64,000 nucleotides of DNA from Onchidella celtica (Eukaryota; Mollusca; Gastropoda; Systellommatophora; Onchidiidae), in contig OZ007570.1 of NCBI GenBank assembly GCA_963931925.1, positions 47,321,317 to 47,385,316 on the forward strand. The letters run 5' to 3'. The position numbers and the translations under genes were made by a program. How positions within the stretch are numbered: the stretch's first letter is position 1; each line of letters begins with the position of its first letter. Positions 12,360-24,421 of the stretch are shown here, one piece after another. The notes beneath the pieces are model-generated. The model was not told where the DNA came from and made no database searches. It saw only the letters and a program-made list of their open reading frames with translations.

Positions 12360-13539
12360 ATGGAAACACCGGCTGCGGCAGTACATTTTGCTTTTTCATG
12401 GTACAGCTGAAAAAGGTTAGAACTTTTTTTGCACATATCAGTGGCCGGATACATGAACTTGGTGTAAATCCACCCGATTTGCATTATGGTATAGGCTTAA
12501 TAGTGCTTACGGCCACCTAGGTGTAAACTCAAATTTAGTCGGTATGCATGAATAAAAGTTACACCAACCCCTCCCTATGCATCCATTGCTGCCTACTGCT
12601 GTAACAAAAATTGTCATTACGCATGCACAGAACTTGTGTCTGCCAATCGCAGCCACTTGACACTGTGACAAATTCACTCATGCCTATGTAAAATGATGTA
12701 AACAAAGCGGAGGCTGCTGACTGTGAGACTAATAGTGTATACACTTTGGCATTCATTGTAGCATGTTTTTGCTCTTTGTCATCTCATCGTTTGAAATGGA
12801 GAACACAAAGAAAGTAACTAGTATTTTATTCCACAATATTGTCATTTTGCGAAGTGCAAACTTTTTTGTTGGTTTTGTTTAAGTTAAAATTGATGAGGAA
12901 AATTTCTTTCTTCCTCTCTTCCACACTTCTTGAAAACATTAAACTCACGTTGGAGACATCAGCGATGGATTTCGAGGTTTCATTTTCATTAGTAATAATG
13001 TTGCAACTTGCTAAGTAGAATTATTACTTTCAATCAAATAAGGATGGCAGAGTTGACACAGAACCGGAAAAATTAAGCGCTTCTCTATCTTTTCTTAATC
13101 TTAGGCAGATCTCTATCAAATTTCGGATTCAATACGTTGAGTCAATTATGCAAATTATGCAAGTTACGAACCACTTTACATATACGTATGTAGGCTTACG
13201 CAAAGTTCTGGCATGCCGAGTAGTGTTTTGCACCGATGCGTTGGGCCTCTCCACCATGTAACCAGCTATGTACAGTTCTTGCATACAGCCACGGATCATT
13301 AAATTACAGCACGGCGAGACTCATTTTACAATTAGACTTTGCGCAAATGGAATAATTGTAGATGTAAGCATTTACAAAATGTATAACGGGTCCATTTTAG
13401 TATTCTATATTTATATAAGCATAAAAGCCGCACTCCGCGTGACCTCCAACCACTGCCCCGCCCCATCACTTTCTACTCTCTGCACCATGTATTCCTTCCT
13501 GTCTTGTAACTTCACGACTAGCACGCTGGCTGCATTACA
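12360..13539. other. Intergenic, no gene recognised
   Basis: GGTGTAA and TTACACC blocks occur in inverted order near 12460-12565 and hint at another MITE, but ends and target duplication could not be fixed. No exon-like frame is supported. Confidence 0.35.
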
Positions 13540-13765
13540 TCAGCTGGCATGAAGTGTTCACACCACGGGTCATGTGTTCGTGAAAAAAATGGGATCGGAG
13601 GAGAGCAGTCAATGGCCCAAAGCAAACTAAAAAAAAAAGAAAAACAAAACCAATAAAATAATACAAACTTCCACAGTATTTGAAACCTACATAGAGAATT
13701 TGGTTACTGTGGGTGGCCTAATAAAAAAGCCCTTTGCATTCAAAGGTGGAAAATTTGTGCATAAC
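13540..13765. repeat. Dispersed repeat family B, copy 2
   Basis: Same-orientation match to 2400-2645. Shared blocks include GTTCACACCACGGGTCATGT, GGGATCGGAGGAGAGCAGTC, AAAGCAAACT, GTGGCCTAAT.AAAAAGCC and CATTCAAAGGTGGAAAATTT. A shorter third match is at about 53690-53755 (GGGCTCATGCGTTCGTAAAA, AAAGCAAACTCAAAA). Confidence 0.7.
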
Positions 13766-14689
13766 ATAGATTTATTCATTTTTTTATGAATGCCAATTTC
13801 ATTTCAGAGACGTATCACTTTAGTTTTCTCTCCATCCAGCTGACAAATTGCTTTTATTTCTCCGTGATGATTATTGTGATTTGGTCGTTGCAAGTTTTGA
13901 GTTTGTGATCACAATAAAAAAATCTGTTCTCCAAGATTTTATTTATTTTTTTTGTTATTCTTATTCGGTACATATTTGAAAATGTACAATTCGGAAAAAG
14001 TCCATGCTAACATGTACACCTGGCTCATGCATTTCATTTTGTGCTATATTTTTTGTTTGAACAGATATTAATTTATATATTATTTCCGTTTTCAAATCTC
14101 GAGGACATAAGGTTGTTAAGTGTGCTTATCCCTTTCCTTCGGAATGGTATCTTTTTTGTATAGATATTGGTTCCCTTAATACTGAATGATGATGTCATGC
14201 CCAAGTCATGTGGACATTTAAAAACAAGAAAAAAAAAACTATAGGGACAAAAAAAGGTGTGATGAGGAAAACGTAAATGTAGAGAAAGAAGATGGAGAGA
14301 CAGATTTTTCAGAAATAAGTATTGATTTCAATATCATATTCAATAAAGTTATTGGCAGTCGATTAAGTAAGTAGTATCGATTCCCACTTCCGGTTTGTAA
14401 TAAACACCAAGATAGTGTCAAGGGCAAAGGTAGATAATCATGTTCTTGAGTTGTTAATATTTTGAAACTGCAAAATTTTGAAGCCTGTTTATTAAGAGGC
14501 GCATATCTTTAAAGAATAATGATAAACTCACGCGTTTGAATGAAAATAAAACGTTTTGAGTAAGGTTAACAAAGGAATAAATTTAATATATGATTTTATG
14601 CATAATCAGGTCAAACCCATAACGGCAGACAAGGTGTGCATTGTGTGTCATATAAGAAAACCCAAATTTTTTTATAGTACGGAACAGCC

Positions 14690-15060
14690 ACTTTGGGGAA
14701 ACCCGGGTGGTTACTGGCTCCTGCTTCCATGTAGCGTTGAGGTCGACGGTCGACCAAGGTACTCGCACGGTTAGTCACGCCCAACTAACCTGTAATATAG
14801 CCTAGGATCTGGCGAGTTTCCTCCCTTAAGACGCTGCTGAGGGACTGAGTGCTGGGGTGGAGTTTGGTCGGGGGTAGGCCGGACAAAACATACGGATTAG
14901 AACCTACTTCCTTAGGTCTTAAGGGGCAACTGGTACTTTAGGGTATTAGACTTAGGATCGTCCATGTCATGGGAAAAGTGCTCTCGCAACCACATAGTCA
15001 AACGGCACACATTGTGTAGCTAAGTAGGGTAATGTGTGCTGGAGTCCCCGTGCCACTTTT
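14690..15060. other. GC-richer unexplained block ending in poly-T
   Basis: Base composition is clearly higher in GC than in the AT-rich flanks, and the block ends in a T-run at 15057-15065. This could be a retroposed element whose A-tail lies on the minus strand. No tRNA-like A/B boxes, reading frame or second copy in the window were found, so no class is assigned. Confidence 0.35.
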
Positions 15061-16597
15061 TTTTTCCTTTCTTAAACTTTCCCGAGCAGTAATCACTTCT
15101 TGTGCTTTGTTTTAACCTTTTATTTGGGTATGGCGGATTTATCTCTTGTGAAGACGTAGTAGAAAAGTAGTTGTCAAGTAGAAAATGGAAAGTTCAAATG
15201 CAGCCACTGGTAGGGGGGCCATATTGGTATATTGCCATAATAAATTTGAATAAAACATGAAGAAATAGAATCAAAGAAAAGTGTATTTTGTGTATTGTTT
15301 AGAACAGCTGTTTCGTTCCATTAAATGTGATGACTGGAAGATGGACATGAGCTGTTGTGTTAAGAGAGATAGGGAGAGTGAGAAACAGAATAGTGAAACA
15401 TCATCACTGAACACTAACTGTATGGCAATGAATGTTGACTTTCTGTTGCGAAAGCTAAGTTTAGACTTAGATCTATTAAAATATATTAATAACACAAAAA
15501 GGGTGCAGAAACACAGGGGACTGGGAAGCTTTAAAAAAAAAAAAAATAAGAGAAAAAGTTGAGTAGGACGCAGTATGCAACGCCCTGTGGTAGACACACC
15601 CAGCATTAGAAACAACTAACAACAACAACAAGGTGCACTGGTGTACAATGAATTCAAAAAAGAATTCAAAATGGAAAAATGTAGCCTACGTGTATGATCT
15701 CTCGTATTTTAAGTCTTTCATCAATTATAAACAAACAAACAAAATTATAATGGATAATTCACAGAATTGCTGTTTTGTTTTATATTTTGAAAATATTCCA
15801 CTATCTTAAAGTTGAAAGCTAGCTTTTTTGTGTGTGTGTGATTAAACGTTGCTTACAATGAGTGACACTGCATTGTCATTTGGCATTTCTATGCTGATTT
15901 TTGCTTTTCTTTGATGGCAGTTCTTGGATAACTGAAGCCTTCCTGCTCCTGGAAAGGTTTCCCGCCTAGAAATGAAGACGGCATAGCATTTTTTGACGTT
16001 GCAGGATTGTAAAAGGTACGTGAAACTACAAAACGGTAATTAGTTTGAGTGTAACACGCTGAAGCCCTGGAAATCACTTGTCAAAACTAGCCCTTCCACA
16101 GGATCTCGCCCATGCCTGGCTTTCTCCAGTTCTTTACAGGTATAAAAAAAATACATCCTTCGTATGCAGCTGGTCCTTGTGTCGCGAATGGCTCAAACAA
16201 ATCCATAGCAGTAGTGCTTTACCAACTGAAGGGCTCGAATGTCTCATGACGACATTGGCTATTTTTAGTCAGTCTAAATTCGATTCTCATTGATAAAGGG
16301 AGAATATTCAGAGTAACAGCTACTTTTTTATCCATTGTCTCCCTTTGAATGTCCACTGGAAAGACAGTGATTGTGTGTGTGGAGGGGGGGGGTAGCAGAG
16401 AAGGAACGGCCGTGGTGGCGAAGACCTGATTGCACCAGTTGTTCAAAGGTCACCAGTTCAGATCGAAAGGAACTTAGACAAGAAGGTTAGCATTTTCCGA
16501 AAGAAACAAACAATGCCAAATTTTGTAGCTTTTCCATCGCATTAGACAATAACTTATGAGTTAAAAATTAAAAATCAGTTTGGACTACCTAATATTA

Positions 16598-18258
16598 CAG
16601 GGGTGGCCAAACTTGCTTAATGTGAGAGCCGTACATGTATATGACAAACTTCAGATGTTCGAGAGCCATAAGATATAAACCAATACATAAGTTTTTATTA
16701 TTTTATTGTTAGACACATTTTGTTATAAACATTTTAAATATAAATAAGAAGAAATACATGTATGTAAGAAGATTTACTCATGTGCCTAAGTTTTTTAAAC
16801 TGTTAATTTATATTAGTTCCAGTAATCACAAAGTACACACATACATCACAAATCTTGACTGATGATTGTTTGAAGTATAACTGGCTCTTTTCGTCTTGGC
16901 AGACGATCAGCAGCTAAATAGTTTTTGTGCTGCATGCCTGGGCTGTGGGTATGGAGAAAGTGCCTAGCCTATGGTGCACTTTCCCCCTCTCGACAGTGTT
17001 GATTTGATCCATTGGAACGATATGGTCGATACGCATGGAATCAACAGTGTTGCAGGAGGTGCATTCCTCCGTGTAGTCTGCCTTTAGGGGTTCTCCCTAT
17101 TTATAATAATTAATAATGAATTATGTACATTTTTTTTTGGTTGGAGATATGGGGGGGGGGGGGGGGGGAGAGTGGGTGATATGGCTGAATTTCAATCTAT
17201 TAACTTTTAGTTTCAATTTTGCCCGGGCAGCGGCCTGTACGGCCTACTCTTTACGATTTCCAACTGCCAAGGTTTCTTTAACGTGCGCAACGTGCACACG
17301 GGCCCTCCAAATTTTTCGTCCTTATCCGAGAAGACTAGGTACTCGATCCTACCTACCCCCCCCCCCAGCCATAGGATCAGGGACACGTAAATATGAGAAA
17401 AATCCCAATTTCCAACATGCCTGCACAGCCCAGGTTTCGAACGCGGGACCCTTGGCACGAGAGGCGCGAGCACTGTAGACCACCTTGTCCCCTTGAAGTA
17501 TACTGAATGAATTAAATGCGGTAATGAACTAAGGGAACATCTAAGAAAAACATACGAATGTCATTTTTAACAAATTTGTGTGACAAGATCAAAACATATT
17601 GTTTATGCCTGGGTTTGTACATGAATTGAGGGAGCTAAACCACTTGACCTAGTGATAAGATAAGCCTGTGTTGCAGTATGTTCAACTGGGAACAACTCAA
17701 TGTGGAGGGAGAAAAAAAGTACATGTAATTAAAAAAAAACAACTCAACATGTTTGAAATTGTGGGAGCCCATCATTAATTTCACTGGCTCATCATCATCT
17801 AATCTGCCTTTATTTGAATGACAAATACAATCTTCAGACAGTAGGGCCTCAGCTCACACCCAATAATACATGTATAAAGGATCTAAGAAGTAAGCCCTCC
17901 AATGTAATCATGAACGGTTTTTCAACTGCTGGCCTTAAATTCTACGAACTGTTCTGTTCTGCATAGAAAGACGTAAAGGTGTGCGTGGACATACATGTAT
18001 TTTTAAAGATCTTGAGGGTCGCTATAGTTTTAACACTTTCGTTGATTTTGAGCCACAGCTGAATTGAACAGAAGAAAGTGTTCCGACGTTCTGACACCCC
18101 CCCCCTCCCTGCGTCCAGTAATTATAAAGCTTGAAATTCTTTCTTATTCATCTTTTACATAAAACTGTGATGAAACATATTTCCACGAGCCGCATACTTA
18201 TTGATTTGTAGATAAAAAAGCCGCATATAGCTCGGGAGCCGCGGTTTGGCCACCCCTG
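16598..18258. mobile_element. Non-autonomous hAT element (1.66 kb) with near-perfect 8-bp target duplication
   Basis: The left end CAGGGGTGGCCAAACTTG and the right end GGTTTGGCCACCCCTG are inverted, with GAGCCG motifs just inside both. CAGGGGTGGCCAAA is a classic hAT terminus. The flanking 8-mers are TAATATTA (16590-16597) and TTATATTA (18259-18266), 7 of 8 identical. There is no transposase frame, so the element is non-autonomous. A SINE is nested at 17214-17495. A shorter relative with similar ends is at 26290-26856. Confidence 0.88.
17214..17495 (-). mobile_element. tRNA-headed SINE, copy 1 (nested in hAT)
   Basis: Read on the minus strand, the head has an A-box-like GGTGGTCTACAG and a B-box GCGTTCGAAACC, then a body with AGTCTTCTCGGATAAGGACG, GGGCCCGTGTGCAC and GCCGCTGCCCGGGCAAAAT. 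The same order and body occur on the plus strand at 25695-25990. Box A/B promoters imply RNA polymerase III transcription. It must have inserted after the host hAT element. Confidence 0.8.
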
Positions 18259-18311
18259 TTATATTACATATTTACATGCTATTTGAATTTGTTTGTCATT
18301 GTTGTTGTTGC

Positions 18312-18548
18312 CAGGGCTGGATTAACCATTTTAAGCAAAATAAGCACGTGCTTAGTGCATCAAGGGAAGGGGGGCAGCACAGAAAATTTTCATTGCGGGA
18401 TTTACCATGGACCATAATACATGTAATATGGTGCAAAACTGCAAATGGTGCAGCTGAGCCAGGATCTACAAAAGTGGCCCCCACGCTAAATGAAAAAAAA
18501 AGTACTAGATCTAGTTGTTTTCATTCAATTTTGAATGAGTGTGGTGCA
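18312..18548 (+). mobile_element. hAT MITE fragment, CAGGGCTGGATTAA family
   Basis: Starts with CAGGGCTGGATTAACCATTT and matches the complete element at 23134-23446 through AAGCAAAATAAGCA, GTGCTTAG, GGATTTACCATGG and GGCCCCCAC. The right end is missing where repeat family A begins at about 18549, so the copy is truncated or was interrupted by that repeat. Confidence 0.75.
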
Positions 18549-18795
18549 ACTTCAGAGTAAGTCAGGTGTGTTGCTCACGTGGAATTTACTCTAAGCAAAA
18601 GTGATGGGGTGTTTCAAACCATGATGAAACCTTATCTGCAGTGTTAAATAAGCTACAACAGTACCAGTACTTTGAAACCGTTCCTTACAAGGTGAAGGCC
18701 ATGAGGACCTACGTCTGTATTTATTGTACAAGGTGAGGAGGTAAATGTTCCATTGAACAATCGTTTGACTGCCAGTTTGTCAATGGTAATGACGT
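18549..18795. repeat. Dispersed repeat family A, copy 2
   Basis: Same-orientation match to 9408-9660, starting CAACTTCAGAGTAAGTCAGG and ending GCCAGTTTGTCAATGGTAAT. It abuts a truncated hAT fragment. Confidence 0.8.
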
Positions 18796-18856
18796 ACTTT
18801 GGGATTTATTCAAAAGTGGAACTGAACGATATTTTGCAGCGTTATGACCAATCCTG

Positions 18857-19082
18857 AGGCTGGTGGCACACACTGAGTCAAGTCAGTTTTGTCTCAGCTT
18901 TAGGGTGACCTGTGGACTTTGGAGTTAGACAAGACATGGCGCAACAGCGAAACGGAAACAAGTCAAGTCTAGTCTCTCGAGTTCGGGCGCACCGAAATTG
19001 TCTTGGGTCAGCTGATGAGAAGTGAGACTTCGCACACTGGGTCAGAATAGACGGAAACAGTTGTCTCAGTGGGTCACCAGCC
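18857..19082. mobile_element. MITE with AGGCTGGTG...CACTGAG inverted ends
   Basis: Left end AGGCTGGTGGCACACACTGA and right end CTCAGTGGGTCACCAGCCT are inverted repeats of about 20 bp. Comparable termini occur at 42177-42677 and 44799-44981. No target duplication is obvious and there is no coding frame, so the superfamily is left open. Confidence 0.6.
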
Positions 19083-22000
19083 TTAAGCGTTCTTGACATT
19101 TGTTGAAGAGTCGTTTGGAAATGAAAACAGTACTGAAACAGACGCGTAATGCGCAATTAGTATGACCATGAACCAGTGACCCGCGCGTCACTGCTATGTA
19201 CTGAGGGAGGGCGAGATCTAGATCTAGGTCTTGCGCACAATCCGAAAAATTAAATGTCATTTCGACTTCGAGTTACGCAGCATCGTATCTACCCAATCTA
19301 GATTCATGAACTTTTGTTATTCCCATTCAGAAGAATGATTGGGTCCTAAACTATAACGAACGGGTGCGTTCAGCTTGACATTTAGTTCCGTAAACAGGTA
19401 GTGAAACTACGACACAGACTAATAAATAACCAGACTGGAAACACAAGCTTCGGGCTGTGTCGTTTTTTACGGAAGTTAATGAGATGCGGCCGCATAACCA
19501 ACGTGGCCGCCGCTCGGGAAATTCCGATTTTAGTTCTATCTGCATTAGAAATTTCTTTTTATTTGTCAAGATTGGTTGTACATGTATTGATAATGCATTG
19601 TCTTGCCTATCCTTTCATTTTATTGTCTACAGCTGCCTTTTTTTTATTGTTATAAATTATGACCGTCTGGACTTTTAACGACCGCTGCATTGTAACTGTG
19701 CTGAAGCGTCGGTCGCAACCGTAAATCTAATGTGGCGAATGGTTCATGACCTTTCGCTGTTTTGTGACGTCACACAATGGGATCATCCAGTCTGTTTAAT
19801 TTATTAGTCTGTGAACTACGAGGACTATAATCTTGTTTTTTTATTTTTGTGCGTGTCTGACAATTCGTTTTATTCACGTGTGGCTAAACATGTGATAGGG
19901 TAAACACATGGGGTCTAAAGGTCAAGTATCATCGTAGTACAGACTGATGTAAATCTACAAGGCCATGGCCAATGTCATGCGGTGGCCGAAGTATGTTGAC
20001 CCATTTGTACGTCCATACTTCTTGTTTTGGTGGGAAACGGCTCCAGGCACTATTTGTACCAACAATAATGGCGTGTTATCTTTGCCTGTATTCTTTTTTT
20101 TAAAAATGGGTGGTGGGGGGGGGGTATTCAGGGATGAGGTTGGTGTCAAGGGAATGAAATAAAAGGAGGCATATATATCGGCGGGACACAGAATAAGGAA
20201 GAATGGATTAAAAAAAAAAAGACATAGAAATATGAAATCAATAGTAATCTAGTGTTAGGTAATTTATGAATGATGGGAGATATGGGCAGACGGTTTGTGG
20301 AAACGTGACGGCATTATCTCCTAATGGTTCACTGGCTATATCACGAATACATGCACTTGACTGTACAGTAAATATGAATTGGTCTGTTGAACTTCCTAAA
20401 CCAGTGCCCAGATGAAAGCTTTCCTGAGATAATAAGCTAAATAGACCCATCTTGGATGAAACGGTTTTTCTGATGTCCTGAATGAGCCGGGCTGTTACTG
20501 TTAGGTCTCTCCCCGACCCCTTTCCCAGAAAAAGAGCATTGTGTTTTTACCCTCACCACAACATGCTTAATAAAAGATTGCCTGAGACTTGGATAAACAC
20601 TATAGGTCGATACAACGGAGATTGGGTTAGATTACTTGACACTTAAAAAAGGAAATTAATTTTACAATTTTTTAACCTGTCAGCCTGGAGATATAGAAAA
20701 AAAAAAGGGGGCCAAAATCGCTCTACAATGAAATATGCTGTCGCTAGTTTGTTGTTTTTTTCTTTAATAAGATGTTTTGACGTCCTCGGCCCAGTTTTCT
20801 ATTCATCCCAGCCTCCTCCCTCTCCCCAACCCCTGATAACGTGCCTGGTTCCCATTCAGGTCAACATAGGTCTAAGGTTGACAGAAGAAACGTTTTCACC
20901 ACCGTATTTCCATAATATTATGGGGTCACGCCGGCCTGACGAACGGCCACCGCCCACATCCGGGTTTATAAATTACTCTTCGGGATTACTTTCTAGACCG
21001 TGACCAGCAAGCCATTTTATTTACGTTAGCAAATTCCCTGTCATCGGTGACCGAACTACATGTACTCTTATAGTTATAAACACCACATTACGCATTGGTA
21101 TGATTACGATACCTTTTGATGGTTTAATTTCCTTGGTATCATAATAATTGTGAAAATGCTGTCGTTGTTGTTGATGGTGGTGGTTGTGGTGGTGATAATG
21201 ATGACAATGATAATGATGATTACTACTGGACAGCTGAGTGCCTTTCCTTTTCTTTTTCTGATCATATTCACTTTCTCGTTCTCATTTGTTGTTGTTGTTG
21301 TTGTTTTTTCCCTCCATCTCTTGTTTTCAATGCTGTAGGAAACGTTCTGTCGTTCTCAAGGATTTTTCGATGATGATAATGATGATAACGAAAGAAGATG
21401 ATGTCATAATCATTACCGTTTTCATTGTCAGAGCGACAGGCTCAGCAGAAAAAAAAGTTGGCAACTCGCTATCACTTATTTCCCACTTCGTATTTTGAGT
21501 TCACCTGCACTCCTTACTATTAGAGCATTTCCTGCAGTTTATCAGTGGTGTTTTTTAATGACCATTCAGCGCTCTATCGACTGGAACTGAAGCCAGTTCA
21601 ATACATGTACAATCCATACAGAATACAATAAGGGGTTAATAAAGCTATTCAGTAGAAATGTATAACTCTATTGCCACATATGTAACACCTAATATTACTA
21701 ATATATCATATACGAGGTGTCTGAAAACAAAACAACATGTTTACACAGATAAACTGCTTTTTATGTTTTTTGCAACCCTATTGAACTGTGTTGACATGGC
21801 CTAGAAGGGCCGTCAGTTTGAACAATTTGCGTCAACTCAAGTACTTACACAGTTTGTCCTCTTTAATTTGAATTATTAATCTTGGATATTATATATTAAT
21901 TAACACTGAGTAAATAAATATTCAATGTGTGTATACATTATTTAAACTCCATACTTCATTATATTATTATTTCTTTTATTATATTGCATAGATAACATAT

Positions 22001-22200
22001 TATGATATATGATTTTATAAATATTATTGTCGTTTATAATTATTAATATTTATTATTATTATTATGATCATGGATTATTTATATTGTTTTCTCGATTTAA
22101 GTCCACAAAGTGTTTCAAACTGCTACTGGAGCACTGAACAAAGATGAAATATGGCAAAGATAAAAAAAATAGTGTATGTTGCAAGAAAAAAAAAATGCCC
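19083..22200. other. Intergenic, no gene recognised
   Basis: Contains (GTT)n and (GAT/ATG)n simple repeats near 21160-21310 and very AT-rich sequence at 21890-22070. Several 60-90-codon open frames are present, but none shows a domain, splice-consistent partner or conserved motif. Confidence 0.4.
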
Positions 22201-22218
22201 CCGCCCATAAGAATGAAT

Positions 22219-22284
22219 ACATGAATGAATGAATGAATGAATGAATGAGTGAATGAATGAATGAATGAATGAGTGAGTGAGTGA
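22219..22284. repeat. (GAAT)n / (GAGT)n microsatellite
   Basis: Tetranucleotide GAAT repeated with GAGT variants, followed nearby by a C-run at 22357-22369. The minus-strand frame reading SFIHSFIH is an artefact of this repeat. Confidence 0.9.
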
Positions 22285-22530
22285 ATATTGCGAGTTAACT
22301 CCGGACCAATACCAGCGAAATGGCACATCGATATCGTCCTGCCGGATGAACATTCACCCCCCCCCCCCGCCCCTACCACCACAGGACATCCCCTCCGGAC
22401 ATGAGTAACCTGGTAATCGTCCATACCACATTCCCGTCAACGTGTGAGATTTTCTGTAACCTTGAGGGAAATGACACAAAGTGTAACCTCTGGACACGTG
22501 AATAATACGCGCATATGTCGTATTTCTCCC

Positions 22531-22611
22531 TATAAATACGAGAACATCTCCAGCATTAGTCCAAACTCAGCTAGACTTCACACACAGAAAGACACGACAA
22601 CAAACTCAACA
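22531..22611 (+). promoter_or_regulatory. Proposed TATA promoter and non-coding first exon of the lipocalin gene
   Basis: A good TATA box, TATAAATA, lies at 22531-22538. About 30 bp downstream is an initiator-like ACTCAGCT, and at 22612 a consensus splice donor GTAAGA. The first coding exon at 24702 is preceded by a pyrimidine-rich acceptor ending CCACCAG near 24676, so a 5' UTR exon of about 45 bp joined to 24677 is a simple model. The link to the lipocalin is inference from order, strand and splice sites. Confidence 0.5.
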
Positions 22612-22693
22612 GTAAGATTTTTCCTTTCACTGTGTTCTCTTTCTCTCATACCTCCTATTCTCTTGATGCACGTTCTCCAAATAATTTGAGTGA

Positions 22694-22870
22694 CTAAAGC
22701 TGGGTTTTCATGCCTCGGGAAACGGAGTCATCAAAAACCCTTTAGGTAATGAAATAGAAAGAAGGTTTTCATGTGTACGGAAACGCCGTTCACAAGCACT
22801 TTTTTCACTACCTGATGGATTTTTTGAAATCTCCGTTTCCGTTTCCCTACACATGAAAACACAGCTTTAG
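22694..22870. mobile_element. MITE with CTAAAGCTG...CAGCTTTAG ends
   Basis: Inverted ends of about 35 bp: CTAAAGCTGGGTTTTCATG on the left and CATGAAAACACAGCTTTAG on the right, both followed inward by GGAAACGGAG-like blocks. Length is 177 bp. No clear target duplication. It sits in the proposed first intron of the lipocalin gene. Confidence 0.75.
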
Positions 22871-23133
22871 CCTCATTATTGCATCACTGTAATGGATAAT
22901 AAATTGCTTATTTTCATAGTGAAATTGGACGTTTCCTAAAACAAAAAAGCCGTTCCGTAATGATTATTTTCAGCTGTAGGCCCAGCAGGATTTTGTTTGC
23001 ATGTTGAAATGTTTGGACATTCTGTAAGAGTACGAGTTAAGGGTGATGTTTTCGGGTTTGAGTTTTAAAAAAAATGTCGAAAGTAATCTTTTCGTTGGAG
23101 AAATAGCCAAACGGGCTTTTCCAGAGAGAGGCC

Positions 23134-23446
23134 CAGGGCTGGATTAACCATTAAGCAAAATAAGCATGTGCTTAGGGCATCAAGGGAAAGGGGAATACCA
23201 CAGAAATGTTTCCTTCCCGAATTTACTATGGATCATAATGGTGAGAAACTGCAAATAATGGTGCAGGTGAATCAGGGTCGACAAAAAGGGGCCCCCACAA
23301 TAAACGAAAAAATTAAAGTTTTGTTTCATTTCGAAAATAGAATATTATTTTATGGTTTTAATTTTGAATTACGTATACAGTATGATTATGGGGGCACCAA
23401 ACTCGTTGAAATGCTTAGAGCCTATAAATGTCTTAATCCGACCCTG
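23134..23446 (+). mobile_element. Complete hAT MITE, CAGGGCTGGATTAA family
   Basis: Ends are CAGGGCTGGATTAACC and CTTAATCCGACCCTG, inverted with few mismatches. Flanking 8-mers are GAGAGGCC (23126-23133) and GACAGGCC (23447-23454), 7 of 8 identical, as expected of hAT. Relatives are at 18312-18548 and 52431-52784. The open frame that crosses it has no transposase motif. Confidence 0.87.
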
Positions 23447-24421
23447 GACAGGCCGGAACGAATTGGACGTATTAACCAATTACTTTATAATCATTCAAAA
23501 CTACCGAGAACTCATGATAAGATTCCTCCAGACATATCCATAAACAATTGGCGAATAAAAAGTAACCAGCAGCAAAATAATTTTTACCTTACAGCCCGTA
23601 GAGTAAGAGAGGGTCATCATACGTTCTTCTTATTCTCCAGATAACTGGTTCTATCAAAGGACGTTGACTTAATCTTTGGTAACAAAAATAATTATCTGTT
23701 GTATTCCTGTTCATGGTTGGTGGATATTTTCAACACGAAATCTTTGCTTTTACAAATCAGTAAAATCTTCAGTAGCGAAGAGTTCTGCCCTCATTTTCTC
23801 AAAACAGCAATTGTGGGATGATCCACTCGACTCTTCCTCCACGGCGACCAACTGATCTTTCGTTGTGAAAATATTATTTTAAAAAAATAATAAATTTAGT
23901 ACATAATACAGTATTAGTTGCATTCGTGATAATAGGCCACAATATATCTACAACAAGGGTTGCTTACTCTAGTAGGCTGCTAATCCTGTTACCCCAATAC
24001 ATGTACCAGCAGCCTATCAACTCTTTCCCTACGGCACAACGGACACTGCGTCGTACGCTTCCCTAGTGGCAGAGGATACAACGCAGCCTGCGTTGTGGCG
24101 TTGTAAGGTTATTCCTTGACCACTGTAATGGAAAATTTTAACATCCCGTGACGTTGAACTTTAAAAGTAGAATTCTTGGTAAACCATCCTTGTCCTAGCG
24201 TGTCCAGCGATACCACGTGTGCGATAAGTGTATAGTGTGGACAGCTGTTGGGTAGTAAGGCGATCTTCGTTTACAAATTATGCACACTGCAGTGTGACGT
24301 ATAACCCCAGGAATTGTTCCGCCCAGACGTGGAATTCTGGCCCGTAGGGAAAGAGCTAAGCTTAGTGGCATATGGCTCTTTGACAAAGACTAAACTACTA
24401 CATTGCGTTTATTCACTCTAC

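Noticed and set aside
19955-21498. Cluster of short ORFs as a possible gene
   Set aside because: Frames are 60-90 codons, low complexity in part, and show no conserved motif or compatible splice sites.
23168-23644. 158-codon plus-strand ORF
   Set aside because: It begins inside a hAT MITE and runs across its right boundary, without any domain.
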